Origin: Bacteroidales bacterium
Lineage (GTDB): Bacteria > Bacteroidota > Bacteroidia > Bacteroidales > UBA932
DNA: 21,079 nucleotides
Direction: 5' to 3'
Assembly (NCBI GenBank): GCA_016295245.1
Contig: JAEDLO010000021.1
Location: 1 to 21,079 of the forward strand
Shown here: positions 1-7,326 of the stretch, in pieces
Layout: every line of letters begins with the position of its first letter
How positions within the stretch are numbered: position 1 is the first letter of the stretch
Position numbers and translations under genes: made by a program
Notes under the pieces: model-generated
Seen by the model: only the letters and a program-made list of their open reading frames with translations
What the model was told of the DNA's origin: nothing
Databases searched by the model: none

Positions 1-34
1 TCTCGCCCTCATCGCTTCGATTATGATCGGCTAA
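1..34 (+). CDS. 3' end of an unidentified rightward gene, probably membrane protein
   Basis: Only the last ten codons are present. In the frame beginning at base 2 they read LALIASIMIG followed by TAA at 32-34. The tail is hydrophobic and resembles the end of a transmembrane helix. A strong intrinsic terminator begins 15 bases after the stop, as expected behind a real gene end. Frame 3 also closes early (TGA at 24-26) but gives a less protein-like tail. The product cannot be named from this fragment. Confidence 0.4.
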   Translation, partial: LALIASIMIG

Positions 35-48
35 TTTGCCCGACAATC

Positions 49-86
49 AAAAAAAAGGATGGCCAATTATCGGTCATCCTTTTTTT
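49..86. terminator. Bidirectional intrinsic terminator
   Basis: The left arm at 50-64 (seven A, then GGATGGCC) pairs with the right arm at 72-86 (GGTCATCC, then seven T) around a 7-base loop. The stem is 15 bp with one G-T wobble. The A and T tracts form the outer stem, so it can end transcription in both directions. It sits between the rightward gene ending at 34 and the leftward operon ending at 155. Confidence 0.9.
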
Positions 87-154
87 CTTGCCTTCTTGCT
101 CAGGCCATCAGGCTCTCCCGCGCAGGTGATTGACAAAACTCAGACGAGGGACCG

Positions 155-1444
155 TCAGGCCTTGACGATTGCGGAGTCCCAGGCGGGAACGCTGAGATTG
201 ATTGTGTGCTGAGGGAAGTATGGGTGGAGCTCAACAGGTATGTTCACGCTGATACGTGCAGGATAGTCTGAGAAGTTGCAGGCAACAACATAAGCTTTAC
301 TGTCGTCATATCGGGCAAAGACGAAATGCCTGTCCGGGTCGAAACCAGGTGAAAGCATATTGCAGTAGCAAAGGTCCCAGGTCTTACCGGCAGCGAATAC
401 AGTCTCCCTGGAAAGTTTCAGAAGTGAACGGTATTTCGCAAGGACTTCCACATACGGAGACGGAAGCTTACGGCGTGAATGGGCGTGGTTGTAAAGCTGG
501 CCTATGGCCTCAGGCTTTGACCATTCGAAAATAGAGGTACGGCCCTCGTGGCCTTCTGCGGCATTCTCCCCCACTTCCTGACCGAAATATAGCATAAACG
601 AAGCCGTATTGAAAAGCATAGCTACAGTCAGGGCCGCATACGCCTTCTGCGGGCTTCCGTCATACCAGGGAGAGGCTATCCTCTGCTCATCGTGGTTTTC
701 GAGGAAGTTGAGCATACGGGGCTGGAGGTCCGACAGGCGGAGCCAGTTCGAAGTGATGTTCTTGGTGGAGAGATTCCGGCAGTCTATGGCTCTGAGGGTA
801 TCATAGAGCCCAGACTTGTCATACAGCAGATCGAAGCCCACCTTCTCGACATAAGTGCGGTAGTTGTCCATATTGTAAGCCTCGGCGACGAAAAACAGCG
901 AAGGATACTCCTCTTTGACTGCGGCAATCATCCTCGCAAGGGCCTCCTGCGGCACAAGTTCCACCATATCGCAGCGGAAACCATCCACTCCCTTCGAAGC
1001 CCAGAAGCGCAGAACATTGAGTAGTTCCTGTTCCGTGCGGCCGTCAGTCCAGTCATTTTTCCGAGTATCCGTCCAGTCCCCGTCGTGCCAGTCATAGCTG
1101 CAGATGCCTCCTACGTAGTCTGGAGCGGTATGGTTCGGAATAAAATCCAGCATCACCTTCAGTCCTGCCTCGTGGGTGCGTGAAACCAGAGCTTCAAACT
1201 CTTCCATCCTGCGTTCCGGCTTGTCGGCCAGATAAGGATTCACATCCATCCAGTCGCTTATCGAGTAGGGTGAACCGGGATTACCTTTGACGAAATCCTT
1301 GCCGCTCGCGTGGCGCGGAACGCCTGTGTACCAGACATAATCTACGCCAAGGGTTCGAAGATATGATAATGAGCTCTTGTTCCAAGAAGAGAAGCGCCCT
1401 GGTCCCCAGAGCCTTGTAATAACTTGATATATAATAATCTTCAT
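155..1444 (-). CDS. Compact GH13 alpha-amylase-family glycosidase, cytoplasmic
   Basis: This 429-residue enzyme belongs to glycoside hydrolase family 13, retaining enzymes acting on alpha-glucosidic bonds. All four classical blocks are visible: region I DFIPNH (D100, N104, H105), region II GFRCD with R157 and nucleophile D159, region III with acid/base E188 in VAEAYN, and region IV ENHDEQ (H251, D252). A short beta domain follows the barrel. There is no signal peptide, so it should work in the cytoplasm on imported or stored glucans. Only about 50 residues separate regions I and II, so domain B is almost missing; 429 residues is short for the family. It is the last gene of a leftward operon, starting one base after the tamL stop. 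The exact substrate cannot be told from sequence. Confidence 0.9.
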   Translation of the reverse strand: MKIIIYQVITRLWGPGRFSSWNKSSLSYLRTLGVDYVWYTGVPRHASGKDFVKGNPGSPYSISDWMDVNPYLADKPERRMEEFEALVSRTHEAGLKVMLDFIPNHTAPDYVGGICSYDWHDGDWTDTRKNDWTDGRTEQELLNVLRFWASKGVDGFRCDMVELVPQEALARMIAAVKEEYPSLFFVAEAYNMDNYRTYVEKVGFDLLYDKSGLYDTLRAIDCRNLSTKNITSNWLRLSDLQPRMLNFLENHDEQRIASPWYDGSPQKAYAALTVAMLFNTASFMLYFGQEVGENAAEGHEGRTSIFEWSKPEAIGQLYNHAHSRRKLPSPYVEVLAKYRSLLKLSRETVFAAGKTWDLCYCNMLSPGFDPDRHFVFARYDDSKAYVVACNFSDYPARISVNIPVELHPYFPQHTINLSVPAWDSAIVKA

Positions 1445-1445
1445 A

Positions 1446-3608
1446 TTAGAATGGGTATCCTACACCAAAGTGGATTGAGAAACCGTCCCTCTTTATCCAT
1501 TTGTCCGGAGCTCTCCAGCGCTCACCTTCCGGCCGGCTTGGGTCGTGAAGTTTGAAACCGGCATCCAGACGTAGAAGGATGAATTCGAGATTTACTCTCA
1601 GGCCGAGTCCCAGGTCGGCGGCCAGGCTCCTTGCCATATCCTTGGCTGAACTGAGTTTGTCCCAGACATTACCGACTTCGGCGAACATCGCGCCTTCAAA
1701 CTTCCAGAAGAGCGGGAAACGGTATTCCAGGTCAGCCTCGAACTTGAAGTTGCCGACCTGGCAGGGAATAACAAAGAAATCAAGGGCCGAATCGAAGCCC
1801 GGTCCGAGAGACCTTGCCTGCCATCCTCGCATACTGCTCGCGCCACCGCAGTAGAACTGCTTCTCAAAAGGCATAGCGCTCGAATTGCCATATGCATAAC
1901 CGGCACCCAGGTCCAGGCGCAAGGCTAAGCTCTTCGAATCATTCTGACCGAAACGGAAAGTCTTGCCCAGAGCCAGTTCCGCCCTCACATACTGGTTATA
2001 CGGCAGGCCCAGGATGGTATGTTGCCCTGTATCGGGGTCGATTGGCATAGAATTGTTGAAAAGCGAAAGGAAGTTGCCGGATAAGTCGAAATTGAGTCTC
2101 AGGTAATGGTAAGGTTTCTTCGGCACTATGTCGGCATCAGTCGTGTAATAGAGCATAGTGCCTACACCCAAATCTATCTTGTCGCTGAATGTATCCCAGA
2201 GGAAAGGGTTGCTGATGATGGTCTGGGCAAAAGACTCGGAGAGGTCATAAAGACGCACAAGGTTGAGCTGGAACGGATAGAGCTGGTAGAAGAAGCCCTT
2301 CCCGTTCTGGCCTGTGAAACCGTAGGACACATTGGCAACCGAGCGCCTGTACTCCGGCCTGTTCTGGTAGTTGTATGAGGTCTTGAGTTCGGTACGCGGG
2401 ATATTGGCTCCCTTGAACCACTTGAGAGGCATTCCGACAAGTTTCGGGATGCTCAGAGAGGCGGACACGCCGAACTCGTTGCTTCTTATGTTCGTGCGCG
2501 GTTTGGCCTGGAAGTTTCCGGTCACGCCTATATTCAGCCATTCTCCCGAATGGAAGAGGTTTTTGTGGAAGAAGGACAACTGAGGCGACACTCCGAAGAG
2601 AGAGGCGTTGTTGACGGAGGCTTCAGCATTGAGCTTGAAACCGAAGACGTTATTACCGGAAAGCGTAATGTCGCAGTCCACTACCGCGCTGTCCGCCGGG
2701 GTCATCTCTATGCTGACCGTATTGAATACCTTCAGTGCGGAGAGCCTGTTGTAGGTCGTGCTGACCATAGATTCGCTGTATGTCATTCCCGGCTTGACGG
2801 TATTCAACTTGACAATCAATTTATGATTGAACGGGATATCGTCAGGATGGGTGATGGTCACGTCTCCTATGGAATATTTTGCAAGCGTTGTACCGATCTT
2901 CTCCACATCATTTCTGGTATACGGATGGATGCGATAATAGAGAATTGTGCGGGGACCGAGGGTATCAGCCTCAAAGAAATAATTAGCCTTCGAGAGGTCA
3001 TAGTAGCCCTTTTCCCTAAGAGCCTTGGCGCTGCGTTCGCTTTCGAGTTCCAGGCTCCGGGCCGAGAGATAAGAGCCTCTCTTGACTGTAATATTTGCCG
3101 TGTCGGCATAGAAGGCTTCAGCGAAATCCCCTTCAGGAACTTCATAGACTATCCTGTCGATGCGGTAGCGCTTGCCCGGATTGACGATGTACTTCACCTT
3201 GGAAATGCGCTCCACGGTATTCACCTGGGAGCTCACTTCCGAGTTGTAGTAGCCGATATAGTCAAGGTGTCGCGTAATATTGTCAATCGAAGCCTCGACC
3301 ATATATGGATCAAACTCCACGGGAGCCTCGCCTATCTTTTCAAAGACTTTGTTGATTCCCTTTCCGGACCCGTCAGACCAGTTATACACATTTATCAGCG
3401 GGTTCCATCCGAACATCAGGTACTTGTTTGGCTGCTGACGGATGTATTGACTCAAGTCATTGGCATCTAGATGCTTACCCTTCACGACCTCTATCTTGTT
3501 CTGGGCAAGGCGGCTGCTTCCCTCCGGGAGCAGTTTGGTCGTACTGCAGGAGAGGGCGCCAAGGAGCAGCAGTGCTGATGCAAGAAGAGGAAAGGCTTTT
3601 GTTGTCAT
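1446..3608 (-). CDS. tamL: TamL-type lipidated BamA/TamA-family outer-membrane protein
   Basis: This 720-residue Omp85-superfamily protein is thought to help insert or translocate envelope proteins or lipids with a TamB partner. The N-terminus is a lipoprotein signal with the lipid-accepting cysteine at C21 (GALSC). That is the Bacteroidota feature separating TamL from proteobacterial TamA. The next 300 or so residues contain POTRA-like repeats. The C-terminal half is a 16-strand-type barrel, with the conserved loop-6 motif MRGW at 593-596 and a terminal aromatic beta-signal ending in F720. The start overlaps the upstream methyltransferase stop by four bases (ATGA), which implies translational coupling. 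No tamB gene is in the window. Family assignment is firm; the specific TamL role is inferred. Confidence 0.88.
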   Translation of the reverse strand: MTTKAFPLLASALLLLGALSCSTTKLLPEGSSRLAQNKIEVVKGKHLDANDLSQYIRQQPNKYLMFGWNPLINVYNWSDGSGKGINKVFEKIGEAPVEFDPYMVEASIDNITRHLDYIGYYNSEVSSQVNTVERISKVKYIVNPGKRYRIDRIVYEVPEGDFAEAFYADTANITVKRGSYLSARSLELESERSAKALREKGYYDLSKANYFFEADTLGPRTILYYRIHPYTRNDVEKIGTTLAKYSIGDVTITHPDDIPFNHKLIVKLNTVKPGMTYSESMVSTTYNRLSALKVFNTVSIEMTPADSAVVDCDITLSGNNVFGFKLNAEASVNNASLFGVSPQLSFFHKNLFHSGEWLNIGVTGNFQAKPRTNIRSNEFGVSASLSIPKLVGMPLKWFKGANIPRTELKTSYNYQNRPEYRRSVANVSYGFTGQNGKGFFYQLYPFQLNLVRLYDLSESFAQTIISNPFLWDTFSDKIDLGVGTMLYYTTDADIVPKKPYHYLRLNFDLSGNFLSLFNNSMPIDPDTGQHTILGLPYNQYVRAELALGKTFRFGQNDSKSLALRLDLGAGYAYGNSSAMPFEKQFYCGGASSMRGWQARSLGPGFDSALDFFVIPCQVGNFKFEADLEYRFPLFWKFEGAMFAEVGNVWDKLSSAKDMARSLAADLGLGLRVNLEFILLRLDAGFKLHDPSRPEGERWRAPDKWIKRDGFSIHFGVGYPF

Positions 3609-4306
3609 CTGCGTCTGAATTCTGAAAGGGTTATTGCCGTTGCGGCAGCTACATTGAGAGATTCCGCGCCGCTGCCTTCGAACGACGGAATGAGGAGTTT
3701 GGAACTCACAAGAGCGCGAACGGGGGCGCTGATGCCCGCACCCTCGTTGCCCATCACGATAAGGCCCTTCGAGGCAAGGGTGCTACGGTAGATGTTCTCC
3801 CCGTCGAGCAGAGTGCCGTACACTTCCATTCCCGCCTTGCGGAACTCGCTGCAGATGAGCGGGATGTCGCAGCTGACGGTACGCACGCGGAAGAGCGAGC
3901 CCATCGAAGACTGGATTACCTTGGGGTTGTAGATGTCGGCGCAGTCGGCTGACAGATAGAGGGTGTCGATGCCGAACCAGTCGGCTACGCGGATGATGGT
4001 GCCGACATTGCCGGGGTCGCGGACAGAGTCAAGCGCGAGGCAGAGGCCTTCCCGCACCGAAGGCGACAAAGCGGGCTTCCTGTGCACGAGGGCAAGGCAG
4101 GGCGAGGGGCTGGACAGCGCGCTGAGGCGCTCCATCACGGCGGCCCCGACTTCCTCCTTGCGAAAAACCTTCTCAACGCGGAAATCAGACTTCAGGACTT
4201 CTGCGACCATCTTCTCACCCTCCACGACAAAAAGTCCCAGCTCATCGCGGAACTTCTTATCCTTCAAGGACTTGACCAGCTTGATTTCTGCGTTTGTAAC
4301 TATCAT
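3605..4306 (-). CDS. TrmH/SpoU-family RNA 2'-O-ribose methyltransferase
   Basis: This 233-residue SPOUT-class enzyme transfers a methyl group from S-adenosylmethionine to a ribose 2'-OH in rRNA or tRNA. The three knot motifs are clear: motif 1 at about 92-106 (DSVRDPGNVGTIIR), motif 2 at 183-192 (VMGNEGAGIS), and motif 3 at about 206-224 (LLIPSFEG then ESLNVAAA). The N-terminal 80 or so residues form the substrate-binding domain typical of the RlmB-like branch. It lies 12 bases downstream of the aldehyde dehydrogenase gene and overlaps tamL by four bases, so it is the second gene of the leftward operon. Which nucleotide it modifies cannot be read from sequence, so I give no symbol. Confidence 0.92.
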   Translation of the reverse strand: MIVTNAEIKLVKSLKDKKFRDELGLFVVEGEKMVAEVLKSDFRVEKVFRKEEVGAAVMERLSALSSPSPCLALVHRKPALSPSVREGLCLALDSVRDPGNVGTIIRVADWFGIDTLYLSADCADIYNPKVIQSSMGSLFRVRTVSCDIPLICSEFRKAGMEVYGTLLDGENIYRSTLASKGLIVMGNEGAGISAPVRALVSSKLLIPSFEGSGAESLNVAAATAITLSEFRRR

Positions 4307-4318
4307 TTCGAAGGAGTA

Positions 4319-5707
4319 TTACTTCATCATCTTCTTGGCCAGACCGAAGAAACGGTAAGGCATATACCTGAACGGCATATCAATCCAGGTCGGAGTTGAG
4401 ACAACGGCGCGGCGATGCGTGAAAGCTTCGAAACTTTCACGGTTGTGGTAACGGCCCATACCGGAATTGCCGACTCCGCCGAAAGGCAGCTTGTCGTTTA
4501 CGATGTGCATCACTGTATCGTTGATGCAGGCTCCGCCCGAAGACGTGCGGGAAATCAGTTCCCAGCCCCTTGATTCCCGGCCGAAGTAGTAGAATGCCAG
4601 CGGCTTGGGCCTTTGGAGCACATAAGCGGCTGCCTGAGAGTCGAAGTCCTCCCCTTCCACCACGATTACCGGGAAGACGGGGCCGAATACCTCCTCTTCG
4701 AGGACGCGGCTGCCCTCGGGTATGTCGGTAAGAAGGGTCGGCTCTATGAAGCGCTCCTCCGGAATGGTGCGGCCGCCATAGAGGACGCTGCCCTCGCCGA
4801 TATATGAGCTGACGCGCTTGAACGCGGAGTCGTTCACCATCCTGACATAGTGTCCGGAGTCGTGGATATCCGCCCCGTGAAGCTGCTCCACGGCCTTGGC
4901 GAACTCCTGCCTGAAGTTTTCGAGGCTATCTTTATGGATGATAATATAGTCTGGCGCGATGCAGGTCTGTCCAGAATTGAGGGTCTTGCCCCAGGCTATA
5001 CGGCGCGCGGCCAGTTTCATATCGGCCTGCGGGGCGATTATGCAAGGACTCTTGCCTCCGAGTTCGAGCACCAGCGGAACGAGGTTCTCCGAAGCGGCCT
5101 TCATAACCTTTTTGGCGAGCGCAGGACTACCGGTAAAGAAGATGATGTCGAACTTTTGAGCGAACAGATGGGCATTGACCTCCCTGTTGCCCTGAACGAC
5201 AGCTATGTAGTCAGGCTTGAAGTATTCGGCTATCATCTCCCCTATGACGCGCGAGACCTCGGGCACGTATGGCGAAGGCTTGAGGACGGCGGTGCATCCG
5301 GCGGAAATCGCGCCTACCAGAGGGTTGAGCAGCAGCTGCACGGGATAGTTCCAGGGCGAGACGATGAGCGCCGTCCCGAGCGGCTCCTTGACGATGTAGC
5401 TCGCCGACGGGAAGATGGTAATCGGAGTGGAACGCCTTTCCCTGCGCGCCCAGGACTTCAGATGCCTGATATGGCTGTCGATTTCGCCCCTGACAAGAGA
5501 AATTTCAGTCAGATAGGATTCCTGATATGACTTGTGGAGATCAGCCCAGAGGGCATCTGAAATACGCTTCTCGTAGGCAGTAAGAGCCTCGAGGAGCAGT
5601 TTGAGCTGAGCCTTGCGATAATCGATGCGGCGAGTCTGCCCGGTCGCGAAAAAAGCCTTCTGCGCGTCGATGATAGAATCTATCTGTTTGAAATCTGTAT
5701 TTTCCAT
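4319..5707 (-). CDS. NAD(P)+-dependent aldehyde dehydrogenase, class-3-like
   Basis: From ATG at 5707 the protein has 462 residues. It oxidises aldehydes to carboxylates with NAD(P)+. Visible residues are oxyanion N120 in SPWNYP, general base E215 in LELGGKSP, and nucleophile C249 in SGQTCIAP; FFTGS at about 190-194 belongs to the cofactor fold. The short N-terminus and basic, hydrophobic C-terminus (ending GLAKKMMK) resemble ALDH3-type fatty-aldehyde enzymes, which are often membrane-associated. A TTG at 5716 could extend it by three residues, but it would lie at the predicted transcription start, so I prefer the ATG. This is the first gene of the operon and has a good -7 element at 5721-5728. 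The physiological aldehyde is unknown. Confidence 0.93.
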   Translation of the reverse strand: MENTDFKQIDSIIDAQKAFFATGQTRRIDYRKAQLKLLLEALTAYEKRISDALWADLHKSYQESYLTEISLVRGEIDSHIRHLKSWARRERRSTPITIFPSASYIVKEPLGTALIVSPWNYPVQLLLNPLVGAISAGCTAVLKPSPYVPEVSRVIGEMIAEYFKPDYIAVVQGNREVNAHLFAQKFDIIFFTGSPALAKKVMKAASENLVPLVLELGGKSPCIIAPQADMKLAARRIAWGKTLNSGQTCIAPDYIIIHKDSLENFRQEFAKAVEQLHGADIHDSGHYVRMVNDSAFKRVSSYIGEGSVLYGGRTIPEERFIEPTLLTDIPEGSRVLEEEVFGPVFPVIVVEGEDFDSQAAAYVLQRPKPLAFYYFGRESRGWELISRTSSGGACINDTVMHIVNDKLPFGGVGNSGMGRYHNRESFEAFTHRRAVVSTPTWIDMPFRYMPYRFFGLAKKMMK

Positions 5708-5720
5708 AATATACAATGTG

Positions 5721-5728
5721 CAAATATA
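5721..5728 (-). promoter_or_regulatory. Bacteroidota -7 promoter element for the aldehyde dehydrogenase operon
   Basis: On the minus strand the bases read TATATTTG, a full match to the Bacteroidota TAnnTTTG element. It is followed by CAC, as is common for this promoter class. Transcription would start near 5717, leaving a leader of about 10 bases before the ATG at 5707. No clear -33 TTTG is found at the right distance. Confidence 0.6.
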
Positions 5729-5746
5729 ACAAAAAGTAACGGGAGA

Positions 5747-5761
5747 TTTGCATCGTGCAAA
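5747..5761. promoter_or_regulatory. Inverted repeat in the divergent aldehyde dehydrogenase-pfkA spacer
   Basis: TTTGCA, a 3-base TCG spacer and TGCAAA form a perfect 6-bp inverted repeat in the 120-base region between two divergent start codons. It lies upstream of the -7 element of the leftward operon and could be a small operator. It could also arise by chance in AT-rich spacer DNA. No regulator gene is adjacent. Confidence 0.25.
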
Positions 5762-5787
5762 AATGTCAGTGTACAGTCACAAGGCTT

Positions 5788-5795
5788 GATATTTG
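5788..5795 (+). promoter_or_regulatory. Possible -7 element for pfkA
   Basis: GATATTTG differs from TAnnTTTG at the first base only. It would give a leader of about 28 bases before the pfkA ATG at 5828. There is no convincing -33 element upstream, so this is weak. Confidence 0.25.
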
Positions 5796-5827
5796 CAGTT
5801 CGGAAATAATGTTTTTTAGATTATTGT

Positions 5828-6802
5828 ATGATGAAAATCAAAAACATTGGAGTTCTTACTTCCGGAGGCGACGCCCCGGGTATGAACGCTTGCATCAGGG
5901 CCGTGACAAGGGCGGCCATCTATGAAGGCTGGAAAGTTTACGGCATATACAGGGGCTGGGAAGGCCTCATCACCGGTAATATCAAGGAGTTGACCACTGA
6001 GAGCGTCAGCAACACCATCCAGCGCGGCGGAACCATACTGAAAACCGCCCGCAGCGACGAGTTCCGCACTCCGGAAGGGCGTGCCAAGGCGATGGAGAAT
6101 GTCAAGAAATTCGCCATCGACGCTCTCATTGTCATAGGCGGCAACGGCTCCCTCGCCGGAGCGCAGGCCCTCGCCAGCGAGTATGACTTGCCTGTAATCG
6201 GCCTGCCCGGCACCATCGACAACGACCTCTACGGCACCGACTCCACCATAGGCTACGACACTGCCCTCAACACCATTATGGAATGCGTGGACAAGATCCG
6301 CGACACAGCGACCAGCCACGACCGCATCTTCTTCATCGAAGTTATGGGACGCGACGCAGGCTTCCTTGCCCAGAACAGCGCCATCGCCTCAGGAGCCGAA
6401 GCCGCCATCATCCCCGAGGACAACACCGACATCGACCAGCTTGCCAGCTTCATCGGCCGCGGCATACGCAAGAGCAAGAACAGCTCCATCGTGCTCGTGT
6501 CCGAGAAGGACGGAGGCGCGATGCACTATGCCGAGAGAATGCGCAAAGAGTACCCGGAATACAATGTGAAGGTGTCCATCCTGGGACATCTGCAGCGCGG
6601 CGGCACCCCAACTGCAATGGACAGAATTCTCGCATCAAGGCTGGGCGTCGCTTCAATCGAAGCCCTCAAGGAAGGTCAGAGAAACGTAATGATTGGCATC
6701 AAGAACGACCAGATAGTCTATGTCCCCATCTCCAGAGCTATCAAGCTCGACAAACCTATCGACAAGGAGCTCAGGAACGTACTCAACGTACTGTCAATCT
6801 AG
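5828..6802 (+). CDS. pfkA: ATP-dependent 6-phosphofructokinase
   Basis: This 324-residue protein phosphorylates fructose 6-phosphate to the 1,6-bisphosphate in glycolysis. Visible motifs are the nucleotide loop TSGGDAPGMN (11-20), catalytic PGTIDND (127-133) with D131, the substrate-binding MGR (173-175) and the LGHLQRGGTPT segment. Two features mark ATP rather than PPi use: Gly after the variable residue in the GGxGS loop (104-108), and Gly in PGTIDND. The loop reads GGNGS, so the usual Mg-ATP-binding Asp of GGDGS is Asn106. Length matches the bacterial PfkA family. ATG codons at 5828 and 5831 are equivalent candidates. The gene is monocistronic, diverging from the aldehyde dehydrogenase operon and ending three bases from convergent ybaK. 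Confidence 0.95.
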   Translation: MMKIKNIGVLTSGGDAPGMNACIRAVTRAAIYEGWKVYGIYRGWEGLITGNIKELTTESVSNTIQRGGTILKTARSDEFRTPEGRAKAMENVKKFAIDALIVIGGNGSLAGAQALASEYDLPVIGLPGTIDNDLYGTDSTIGYDTALNTIMECVDKIRDTATSHDRIFFIEVMGRDAGFLAQNSAIASGAEAAIIPEDNTDIDQLASFIGRGIRKSKNSSIVLVSEKDGGAMHYAERMRKEYPEYNVKVSILGHLQRGGTPTAMDRILASRLGVASIEALKEGQRNVMIGIKNDQIVYVPISRAIKLDKPIDKELRNVLNVLSI

Positions 6803-6805
6803 CAA

Positions 6806-7270
6806 TTACAGAGGATATATCTCAGCCCCGACAAAGCCGATCAGGTCTGCCGGGGCTATTTTTATCTGAAGTCCCCGGACCCCGGCGCTGATGAAGATGT
6901 AATCATAGAGCAGGGCGGACTCGTGGATGAAAGTGGGATACTTCTTTTTCATCCCGATCGGAGAACAGCCGCCGCGGATGTAGCCGGTGAGAGGAAGCAG
7001 CTCCTTGACGTGAATCATCTGGCAACTCTTGTTGCCGCTGATCTTGGCCGCCAATTTCAGATCCACTTCGAAGTTGCCCGGTATCACGCAGACAAACAGG
7101 CCGTTACGGTCTCCTCTCAAGACCAGGGTCTTGAAAACCCGCTCGATATCTTCCCCAAGCGTCTGCGCGACGTGAGTTGCGGAGAGGTCATCCTCCGTAT
7201 ATTCGTAAGGGATGAGTTCATATGCTATCGAAGCGGCGGAAAGAAGCCTGGCTGCGTTGGTCTTCTCCAT
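6806..7270 (-). CDS. ybaK: YbaK/EbsC-type aminoacyl-tRNA deacylase, probably Cys-tRNA(Pro)
   Basis: This 154-residue editing protein hydrolyses mischarged tRNA in trans; the YbaK branch removes Cys from tRNA(Pro) made by ProRS. The family lysine is present as K47 in VFKTLVLRGD. The signature GYIRGGCSPIGMKK lies around 96-109. Length is close to the roughly 159 residues of E. coli YbaK. The ATG at 7270 is preceded by a full -7 match at 7290-7297. The 3' end carries, on the opposite strand, the probable terminator hairpin of pfkA, because the two genes are separated by only three bases. The subfamily (YbaK rather than other INS-superfamily deacylases) is inferred from motif similarity. Confidence 0.9.
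   Translation of the reverse strand: MEKTNAARLLSAASIAYELIPYEYTEDDLSATHVAQTLGEDIERVFKTLVLRGDRNGLFVCVIPGNFEVDLKLAAKISGNKSCQMIHVKELLPLTGYIRGGCSPIGMKKKYPTFIHESALLYDYIFISAGVRGLQIKIAPADLIGFVGAEIYPL
6824..6862 (+). terminator. Probable pfkA terminator lying inside the 3' end of ybaK
   Basis: AGCCCCG at 6824-6830 pairs perfectly with CGGGGCT at 6851-6857, a GC-rich 7-bp stem with a 20-base loop. It is followed at once by A and a run of five T. It lies 21 bases after the pfkA stop and entirely within the antisense strand of ybaK, whose codons for its last 20 or so residues encode it. Confidence 0.55.
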
Positions 7271-7281
7271 AAGGGCACATT

Positions 7282-7309
7282 TTTTTGTGCAAATTTAAGC
7301 TTTTTGTGC
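7282..7309 (+). repeat. Direct repeat of TTTTTGTGC in the ybaK/permease spacer
   Basis: TTTTTGTGC occurs at 7282-7290 and again at 7301-7309, a period of 19 bases. Both copies are followed by similar AT-rich sequence containing CTTTAA or TTTAAG. The repeat overlaps the promoters of both divergent genes, so it may reflect duplicated -33-like elements rather than a regulator site. Confidence 0.4.
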
Positions 7310-7317
7310 TAACTTTA
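7284..7317 (+). promoter_or_regulatory. Candidate promoter for the permease-DUF3089-proC-bcp operon
   Basis: TTTG at 7284-7287 and TAACTTTA at 7310-7317 are separated by 22 bases. The second box matches TAnnTTTG except for the last base. The predicted start near 7321 leaves about six bases before the ATG at 7327. Confidence 0.45.
7290..7297 (-). promoter_or_regulatory. -7 promoter element for ybaK
   Basis: The minus strand reads TAAATTTG followed by CAC, a full match to TAnnTTTG. Predicted transcription start is near 7286, giving a leader of about 16 bases before the ATG at 7270. It sits in the 56-base divergent spacer shared with the permease gene. Confidence 0.6.
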
Positions 7318-7326
7318 AATCTTGAT

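Noticed and set aside
2550..3470. Long rightward open frame opposite tamL (306 codons)
   Set aside because: It lies wholly antisense to a well-supported Omp85-family gene, its translation has no recognisable domain, and such frames are common opposite GC-rich codons.
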